Shown here: positions 58,495 through 64,000 of the stretch, piece after piece
Numbering within the stretch: the stretch's first letter is position 1
Layout: each line of letters starts with the position of its first letter
From: Streptomyces griseofuscus
Lineage (GTDB): Bacteria; Actinomycetota; Actinomycetes; Streptomycetales; Streptomycetaceae
DNA: 64,000 nucleotides
Direction of reading: 5' to 3'
Assembly: GCF_014673495.1 (NCBI RefSeq)
Contig: NZ_CP051006.1
Coordinates: 4,774,001-4,838,000, forward strand
The notes under the pieces: generated by a model
Told to the model about the DNA's origin: nothing
Database searches by the model: none
The model's input: only the letters and a program-made list of their open reading frames with translations
Translations under genes and position numbers: made by a program

Positions 58495-60870
58495 GTGGAT
58501 CAGCTGACGCAGCACGATCCGCGGCGGATCGGGCCGTTCGAGGTGCTGGGCCGGCTGGGTGCCGGCGGCATGGGGCTGGTCTATCTCGCGCGCTCGGCGT
58601 CCGGTCGACGGGTCGCGATCAAGACGGTGCGCACGGAACTGGCCGAGGACCAGCTGTTCCGCGTCCGCTTCACCCGTGAGGTGGAGGCGGCCCGCGCGGT
58701 CTCGGGCTTCTACACGGCCGCCGTGGTCGACGCCGACCCGCGCGCCGCCGTGCCGTGGCTGGCCACCGCCTATGTGCCCGCGCCCTCCCTCGAGGAGATA
58801 GTGAACGAGTGCGGGCCGCTGCCCGCGCAGGCCGTGCGCTGGCTCGCCGCGGGTGTCGCCGAGGCCCTCCAGTCCATCCACGGCGCCGGCCTGGTCCACC
58901 GCGACCTCAAGCCGTCCAATGTGCTCGTGGTCGAGGACGGCCCCCGGGTGATCGACTTCGGCATCGCGTCCGGCGTCTCGAACACCCGTCTGACGATGAC
59001 GAACGTCGCCGTCGGCACCCCCGCCTACATGTCCCCGGAGCAGGCCAAGGACTCCCGCAGCGTCACCGGCGCCAGCGATGTCTTCTCGCTCGGCTCCATG
59101 CTGGTCTTCGCGGCCACCGGGCACCCGCCCTTCCACGGCGCGAACCCGGTCGAGACCGTGTTCATGCTGCTGCGCGAGGGCCCCGACCTCACCGGTCTGC
59201 CGGACGAGCTGCGCCCGCTCATCGAGCTCTGCATGCAGATGGAGGCCCCCGGCCGCCCGTCGCCCGCCGATCTCCAGGCCCAGCTCGCGCCGCATCTCTT
59301 CGGTTCCGGCTCGGACGACAGCGGCACCGCCTCCGCCTGGCTGCCCGATCACGCGGTGGCCCTGATCGAGTCCCGCCGCGGCGGCCGCCCGGCCCCCAAG
59401 CCCGCCCCGGCGACGACCGCCCACGGACCGCGCCCGACCGGACCCGGGCCGCGCCCCACCGCGGGTCCGGTCGTCCCGCCGCCGCCCGCGTACGACCCGC
59501 CGGTCCCGTCGGCCTCCTTCGCGGCCCCGGCCGCCGCCCCCGACACCGGCCCGGTCCGGCTACCCGGCGCCCCGGTCCCGATCGGCCCGGGACCGCGGGT
59601 GGCCGATGCCCGCGCCGCCGCCGTCAAGGCGCCCCCGCCGGAGGCCGGACTGGTCGCCAACTGGTCCCGTCCGCGCCCCGGAGTGGCCGGCGCCGACCCC
59701 GCCGTACCCGCCGCCCCGGCCGGCCCACCGGAGCAGACGAGCGGCTGGCGCCCCTGGCGTTTCCGCATGTCGAACGATGTCTGGGGCACCCCCTCCGTCG
59801 ACGGCGACCTCGTCTACGTCACCTCCTTCGAGGTGCACGCCCTCGATGTGGGCACCGGGCGGCGCCGGTTCAAGACGCGGGACGTGGCCTGGTCCATGGC
59901 GGTCGCGGACGGGCGGGTGCACGCCTCCGACGGCCCCACCCTGTTCGCCCTGGACGCCCGCGAGGGCACCGATCTGTGGCGGCTGTCCACGGACGCCTGG
60001 GTGTACTCCCTCAAGGCCGACCACGGCACCGTCGTCACCGGCACCCGGGGCGGCGGCGTCCAGGCCTGGGAGGCGTCGAACGGGCAGCGGCTGTGGGAGA
60101 TCAGCGGCTGCCAGACCGACTTCGAGACCGCCGAGGCGGGCCCGCTCGTCCATGACGGCACGGTCTACGTCTGGCAGGACGCCCGGCTGCGCGCGCTGGA
60201 CGCCCGCACCGGCGACGAGCGCTGGGCGTACCCGATCGGCGACGCGGCCTCCTGCGGCGGTGTCCCGGTCCGGATCACCCCGGCGCCCGACGGCTATGTG
60301 TACCTCTCCGCAGGCAGCCGGGTGCTTGCCGTCGATGCGGTCAGCGGCATGGTGCGCTGGCACTTCGAGGCGCCCGCGGTCTTCCTGAGCCCGCCCGCCT
60401 TCGCGCCGGGTCCCGCCGTCACCGGCGGCGGTGTCTACCTCGCCGACTACCTCGGCACGGTCTACGCCCTCGACGCCACCGACGGCCGCGACCGCTGGCG
60501 CATCGCCACCGAGGCCCGCTCCTCCGTCGAGCCGGTCCTGGTCGCCGCCGGACACGTCCATGTCGGCAGCGGCAAGGGGCTGTACACCCTGGACGCGGTC
60601 ACCGGCACCCCCAAGTGGCGCTTCCAGGCGGGCGGGGACGTGGTGGGCGCCCCGGCGGTCGCGGAGGGCCGGATCCACTTCGGCTCCACCGACCATCTGC
60701 TCTACACCCTCAAGGCCGACGACGGCCGGCTCCGCTGGAAGCTGGCCACCGGCGGCGAGATCACCGGCTCCCCGGTGGTCAGGGACGGCGTGGTGTACGC
60801 GTGCAGCAAGGACCGCTGTGTGTACGCGCTGGACGCGGAGAAGGGCACGGGGACGGCTCGTACGGCCTGA
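58495..60870 (+). CDS. afsK: Ser/Thr protein kinase AfsK with PQQ-type beta-propeller
   Basis: 791 aa. Kinase domain residues 1-280: Gly loop GRLGAGGMGLVYLARSASGR, Lys in RVAIKTV, HRDLKPSNVLVVED, DFGIASGVS, and GTPAYMSPEQAK. A Pro/Ala-rich linker runs from about 300 to 410. The C-terminal part is a chain of PQQ-like propeller repeats (VYLADYLGTVYALDATDGRD, KGLYTLDAVTGTPKWRFQAG). Size, order and text match S. coelicolor AfsK (799 aa), which phosphorylates AfsR and affects antibiotic production and hyphal branching. GTG 58495 follows GGGGAGG. No membrane helix is seen. Its partner genes afsR/afsS are not in the window. Confidence 0.93.
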   Translation: MDQLTQHDPRRIGPFEVLGRLGAGGMGLVYLARSASGRRVAIKTVRTELAEDQLFRVRFTREVEAARAVSGFYTAAVVDADPRAAVPWLATAYVPAPSLEEIVNECGPLPAQAVRWLAAGVAEALQSIHGAGLVHRDLKPSNVLVVEDGPRVIDFGIASGVSNTRLTMTNVAVGTPAYMSPEQAKDSRSVTGASDVFSLGSMLVFAATGHPPFHGANPVETVFMLLREGPDLTGLPDELRPLIELCMQMEAPGRPSPADLQAQLAPHLFGSGSDDSGTASAWLPDHAVALIESRRGGRPAPKPAPATTAHGPRPTGPGPRPTAGPVVPPPPAYDPPVPSASFAAPAAAPDTGPVRLPGAPVPIGPGPRVADARAAAVKAPPPEAGLVANWSRPRPGVAGADPAVPAAPAGPPEQTSGWRPWRFRMSNDVWGTPSVDGDLVYVTSFEVHALDVGTGRRRFKTRDVAWSMAVADGRVHASDGPTLFALDAREGTDLWRLSTDAWVYSLKADHGTVVTGTRGGGVQAWEASNGQRLWEISGCQTDFETAEAGPLVHDGTVYVWQDARLRALDARTGDERWAYPIGDAASCGGVPVRITPAPDGYVYLSAGSRVLAVDAVSGMVRWHFEAPAVFLSPPAFAPGPAVTGGGVYLADYLGTVYALDATDGRDRWRIATEARSSVEPVLVAAGHVHVGSGKGLYTLDAVTGTPKWRFQAGGDVVGAPAVAEGRIHFGSTDHLLYTLKADDGRLRWKLATGGEITGSPVVRDGVVYACSKDRCVYALDAEKGTGTARTA

Positions 60871-61107
60871 CACGCGTGACGCGTGACGTGACGGCCGTCG
60901 TACCGGTTCACGGAAAGGGCTCCGGACGGCGGCCGTCCCAGGCCCGACGCTACCCGGCGTGCCGGAACCCCGCCAGGTGGTGAACGCCGCTGGGCAGGGC
61001 GGTCGTCATGCCCATGCCTACACGGACACGTACGGCGAGGGGGCCGCACAGGTTCGGCCGGCCACTGCGACGCCGACCCGGAGGCGGACCCGGCCGACTG
61101 ACCCCCC

Positions 61108-61881
61108 TCACCGCACCCGGAACCCCCGCCGCCGCGCCGCGAACAGCTCCGCCTGCCGGTCGGGCGGGAGGTTGCCGAGGGCGATGAGGTGCGGGGCCTG
61201 TGCGAAGGCCGGTGCGCGGGCGGCCTCGCGCGCCGCCCACAGGGCCCGTACGGTCCCCTGCACCCCCGCCGGCGGATACCCGGCGAGCACCTCGGCACAG
61301 CGCACGGCGGCCGCCAACGGATCGCCGTCCGCCGCGAGTTCGGACACCAGCCCGATCGCATGCGCCCGCTCGGCGGAGACCCGCTCGGCCGTCCCCATGA
61401 GCATCATCCGGGCCGCCTCCCCGTACGGCATCCGCTCGGCCATGAGCATGGACTCGTACGCGCTGACCATGCCGTACGTCGTGTGCGGATCGAAGAACTC
61501 CGCCGTGCGGTCCGCGACCACGAACTCGCACTCGCCCAGCAGATAGAAGGCCCCGCCGCACACCATCCCGCGCACCGCCGCGACGACCGGCTTCCACAGC
61601 CCGTTCGCCTTCGGTCCGACGCCCAGCAGCGGATCGTCCTGCGCGTACGGCGACGACGGCTGCGGTACGACGCTGTCCCGGTCGATCCCCGTACAGAACG
61701 CCCGCTCCCCGGCCCCGGTGAGCACGACGGCTCGCACGGAGTCGTCGAACCTCAACCGACGCCAGGTGTCGCCAAGTTGCCGGACCATCTCCAGATCGAT
61801 GGCGTTGAGCCGCTCGGGCCGGTCCAGGGTGACGACGGCGACCCCGGTGTCCTCGTCGGTCGCCAGGCGCACGGTGTTCAC
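61108..61881 (-). CDS. Enoyl-CoA hydratase/isomerase family protein
   Basis: 257 aa crotonase. Oxyanion-hole motifs ERAFCTGIDRDS near residue 60 and VRGMVCGGAFYLLGECEFVV near 107; the acidic ECEF in the second loop and EFFDPHTTYGMVSAYESMLM are unusual for hydratases and fit steroid/ring-type crotonases. GTG 61881 overlaps the DUF35 stop by GTGA, so hydratase, DUF35 and thiolase form one operon behind sites 8 and 9. Confidence 0.85.
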   Translation of the reverse strand: MNTVRLATDEDTGVAVVTLDRPERLNAIDLEMVRQLGDTWRRLRFDDSVRAVVLTGAGERAFCTGIDRDSVVPQPSSPYAQDDPLLGVGPKANGLWKPVVAAVRGMVCGGAFYLLGECEFVVADRTAEFFDPHTTYGMVSAYESMLMAERMPYGEAARMMLMGTAERVSAERAHAIGLVSELAADGDPLAAAVRCAEVLAGYPPAGVQGTVRALWAAREAARAPAFAQAPHLIALGNLPPDRQAELFAARRRGFRVR

Positions 61882-62288
61882 ACGAGCACCCACTGCGGCA
61901 GCCCCTCGTGGAACACCGCCCGCACCCGGGCGCCGATCCGAATGCGCCCCGGATCGAGGGAGCCGAGCGGCGCACCGGCCCCGGTGACCAGATTGCCGAC
62001 CAGCCGGATCCGCGGGGCCTCCGCCAGCTCCACCACGACCACGTTGTACGGCGCCTGTTCCGCGTACGCGGGCAGCAGCGGCGGGTGCGGGACGACGTAC
62101 GACCACACGCGCCCGCGCCCCGACATGAGCCGCCACTCGCTCGCGAACGACCGGCAGTGCGGGCAGCAGGGGCGGGGCGGGAAGCGGGGCTCGCCGCACT
62201 CCCCGCAGGTCTGCACGCGCAGTTCGCCGCGGGCCGCGTACTCCCAGAAGGGCGCGCCGTCGGCGTCGGTGGCCGGCTTCAGCATCAT
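61878..62288 (-). CDS. DUF35 Zn-ribbon/OB-fold protein
   Basis: 136 aa. GAPFWEYAARGELRVQTC, zinc ribbon CGEC-x10-CCPHC near residue 28, OB fold SYVVPHPPLLPAYAEQAPYN and VVVVELAEAPRIRLVGNLVT. Second copy of this type in the cluster (compare 49193). ATG at 62288 or 62285 (MM). Acts as partner of the thiolase encoded immediately upstream, only 3 bp away, perhaps as acyl-carrier scaffold. Confidence 0.85.
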   Translation of the reverse strand: MMLKPATDADGAPFWEYAARGELRVQTCGECGEPRFPPRPCCPHCRSFASEWRLMSGRGRVWSYVVPHPPLLPAYAEQAPYNVVVVELAEAPRIRLVGNLVTGAGAPLGSLDPGRIRIGARVRAVFHEGLPQWVLV

Positions 62289-62291
62289 GGC

Positions 62292-63446
62292 TCAACTCCT
62301 CAGCAGCAGCGCGGAGGTGGGGACGCTCTCGCCCGCGGTGACCAGGCAGGTGGCGGCGCCGGGGACCTGCGCGGTGCTGGTGCCGCGCAGTTGCTTCACC
62401 CCTTCGGTGATGAGGTTGAAGCCATGCACATAGCCCTCGGAGAGCCCGCCGCCCCCGGTGTTGAGGGGCAGCCGGCCGCCGATCTCCAGGGCGCCCTGCT
62501 CGGTGAAGGCGCCGCCCTCTCCTCGCCCGCAGAAGCCATAGCCCTCCAGGGAGAGCGGGACGAGGATGCTGAACCCGTCGTAGATCTGGGCCACGTCCAC
62601 GTCGTCCGGGGTGAGATCGGCGTGCTTCCACAGATGGCGGGCGGTGGTCCAGGAGGGGCCGGTGAGCGGATCGTCGTTCCAGTAGTTGACCATGCCGTGG
62701 TGCTGGGCGGGCAGGCCCTGGGCGGCGGCGTGGACGTACACGGGCCTGCGGCGGCAGTCCCGGGCCCGCTCCCGCCCGACGACGACACACGCCAACGCGC
62801 CGTCCGTCTCAAGGCAGTTGTCGAAGAGGCAGAGGGGCTCGCTGATCCACCGGGAGGTCATGTACAGCTCGCGGGTGAGCGGGCGGTCGTACATCACGGC
62901 GGCCGGGTTCTGGTTGGCTCGGTTCCGGCAGGCGAGGGCGACGTTGAAGAGGTGGTCGCGGGTGGCGCCGTACTCGTGCATGTACCGGCGCGCCAGCATG
63001 GCCGTCTCGTCCGCGGGCCGCAGCAGCCCGAAGGGCCGGGTCCACTGGGCGGGGGTGGGGAGTTGGCCGGTGGCTCCGGTCCACGGCCGGGGCCCGCTGC
63101 CGCGTTTGCGGGAGCGCCAGGCGACACCCACGGTGGCCTGTCCGGCGGCGATGGCGGTGGCGAGGTGGGCGACGGTGGCGCAGGAGCCGCCGCCTCCGTA
63201 ACCCACTTTGCCGAAGTAGGTGAGATCCCCGAACCCCACCGCCTTCGCCAGCTCCACCTCGTCCGTCTCCTCCATCGTGTACGAGGCCAGGGCGTCGACC
63301 TCGCCGGGCGCGATCCCGGCGTCGTCCAGCGCGGCGAGCACGGCCCGGCAGGCGAGCGTTCTCTCGTCCTCCGGAAGGTGCTTGGCGAACGCGGTCTGTC
63401 CGATCCCGACGATGGCCGTGGCGTCCTTGAGTCCCGTCCCCGCCAT
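62292..63446 (-). CDS. Thiolase/lipid-transfer protein
   Basis: 384 aa thiolase fold. KDATAIVGIGQTAFAKHLPE start; loop GKVGYGGGGSCATVAHLATA near residue 82 with a Cys two residues before the Thr; CLETDGALACVVV; IYDGFSILVPLSLEGYGFCG; RLPLNTGGGGLSEGYVHGFN. It differs from the paralogue at 52307, which has Ser-Thr in the loop. Starts the operon thiolase-DUF35-hydratase. Divergent from an AMP ligase with two operators between. Confidence 0.85.
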   Translation of the reverse strand: MAGTGLKDATAIVGIGQTAFAKHLPEDERTLACRAVLAALDDAGIAPGEVDALASYTMEETDEVELAKAVGFGDLTYFGKVGYGGGGSCATVAHLATAIAAGQATVGVAWRSRKRGSGPRPWTGATGQLPTPAQWTRPFGLLRPADETAMLARRYMHEYGATRDHLFNVALACRNRANQNPAAVMYDRPLTRELYMTSRWISEPLCLFDNCLETDGALACVVVGRERARDCRRRPVYVHAAAQGLPAQHHGMVNYWNDDPLTGPSWTTARHLWKHADLTPDDVDVAQIYDGFSILVPLSLEGYGFCGRGEGGAFTEQGALEIGGRLPLNTGGGGLSEGYVHGFNLITEGVKQLRGTSTAQVPGAATCLVTAGESVPTSALLLRS

Positions 63447-63469
63447 GGCGTGGGCCCCCCTTCCCTTAG

Positions 63470-63511
63470 CTGACAGCCCGTCAGATTACAGCTAATCTGA
63501 CGCCAAGTCAG
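63470..63511. promoter_or_regulatory. Two CTGAC-N5-GTCAG operators (sites 8 and 9)
   Basis: CTGACAGCCCGTCAG at 63470-63484 and CTGACGCCAAGTCAG at 63497-63511, centres 27 bp apart. The central part GTCAGATTA-CAGC-TAATCTGAC is itself a perfect inverted repeat (63480-63501). Between the divergent thiolase (63446) and acyl-CoA ligase (63562) genes. Confidence 0.85.
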
Positions 63512-63561
63512 CTACCGGGGTCTCGGCAGCTACGGGGATCGCGCGGTCGGGGAGGCCGATC

Positions 63562-64000
63562 ATGGGCGAGTGGCATACCATCCCGGCCCTGGTGCGGTGG
63601 TCGGCCGCGCGGTACGCCTCCCAGGAGGCGGTGGTGGAGGGCCGTACCCGCATCACCTACGCCGAGTTGGGCGCCCGGATCGAACGCGCGGCGGCCGCCT
63701 GTCTGGCGAGCGGGGTGGCGCCGGGCGACCGGGTGGCCGTGTGGGCCCCCAACTCCCTCGACTGGATCGTCGCGGCGCTGGGCGCGGTGTCGGCGGGCGG
63801 GGTCCTGGTGCCGCTGAACACCCGCTTCAAGGGCGGCGAGGCGGTGGACGTGCTGCGCGGGAGCCGGGCGCGGCTGCTGTTCGTGACGGGCCCCTTCCTC
63901 GGCACGTCGTACGTCGCGGCGCTGCGCCGCGCGGCGGGCTCCGGCACCGGCTCCGGCCCGCTGCCGGGGGTGCCCTCGCTGCGGGAGGTGGTGGTGCTGT
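63562..64000 (+). CDS. FadD3-like acyl-CoA ligase, N-terminal part (3' end outside window)
   Basis: First 146 codons of an AMP-forming ligase: TIPALVRWSAARYASQEAVV, RITYAELGARIERAAAACLA, GDRVAVWAPNSLDWIVAALG, VPLNTRFKGGEAVDVL. This start resembles FadD3-type ligases for steroid-ring-derived propionates in actinobacteria, from memory. The P-loop and catalytic Lys lie outside. GGGGAGG precedes ATG 63562; sites 8 and 9 lie 51-92 bp upstream. Confidence 0.82.
   Translation, partial: MGEWHTIPALVRWSAARYASQEAVVEGRTRITYAELGARIERAAAACLASGVAPGDRVAVWAPNSLDWIVAALGAVSAGGVLVPLNTRFKGGEAVDVLRGSRARLLFVTGPFLGTSYVAALRRAAGSGTGSGPLPGVPSLREVVVL

Noticed and set aside
60871..61107. Possible continuation of the minus-strand frame after the crotonase gene
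   Set aside because: The crotonase ends normally at 61108; the frame beyond is a high-GC shadow. The CGCGTGACG repeats near 60875 are too short to assign.
1..64000. CRISPR arrays, tRNA/rRNA genes, prophage or complete insertion sequence
   Set aside because: No regularly spaced repeats, no cloverleaf or rRNA motifs, and no transposase, integrase or phage structural protein were recognised.

Overview
The window is high-GC actinobacterial chromosome. Codon third positions are almost all G or C, GTG starts are frequent, genes overlap by ATGA/GTGA, and several families here are Streptomyces hallmarks: AfsK-type kinase, DtxR/DmdR regulator with a DasR-like site, XRE/DUF6879 pair, STAS/ECF/zinc-finger anti-sigma set, SCO4402-like protein. 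Gene order from the cinnamate:CoA ligase (0.7 kb) through pdxH, dmdR and purU to afsK (58.5 kb) matches my memory of the S. coelicolor SCO4383-SCO4423 interval. I infer a Streptomyces core chromosome segment carrying an extra catabolic region.

0-27 kb is mainly core. It holds an aromatic/acyl-CoA operon (acyl-CoA dehydrogenase end, cinnamate/coumarate:CoA ligase, enoyl-CoA hydratase, TetR) and a Cys-containing leader peptide ahead of a 2-oxoglutarate/Fe dioxygenase. Next come a citrate-synthase-family enzyme, pdxH, GNAT and PAS proteins, and a palindromic miniature element. A SIS protein and DmdR are divergent around a DasR-like operator. After these lie a membrane glycosyltransferase with a coupled 58-aa ORF, an ECF41-like sigma factor, an ABC exporter, a primase-like protein, a TPR regulator, a lipoprotein amino-acid-binding protein, purU, an EF-hand protein and a STAS/sigma/anti-sigma group.

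27-31 kb is a small accessory patch. It has an XRE/DUF6879/85-aa operon, a DUF397 remnant, an orphan reading-frame fragment, and an ATP-grasp gene cut off and joined out of frame to the tail of a dioxygenase.

30-64 kb is rich in acyl-CoA catabolism: three acyl-CoA ligases (one NDP-forming), four acyl-CoA dehydrogenases, two crotonase proteins, two thiolase-like lipid-transfer proteins, two DUF35 Zn-ribbon/OB proteins, an SDR, an alcohol dehydrogenase, an amidohydrolase, a cyclase-family protein, a flavin reductase and an MFS transporter. Nine copies of the palindrome CTGAC-N5-GTCAG (two with one changed base) lie upstream of or between these genes at seven intergenic positions, some within 20 bp of a start codon. 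I read this as one dispersed regulon for activation and beta-oxidation of an unknown cyclic or branched acid, probably controlled by a TetR-type repressor. The TetR gene at 56.7-57.3 kb is the best local candidate. The regulon surrounds ordinary genes (CorA, PNPOx paralogue, LysE/Lrp pair, VOC protein, afsK) and continues beyond the right edge.

No rRNA, tRNA, CRISPR array, complete insertion sequence or prophage was seen.
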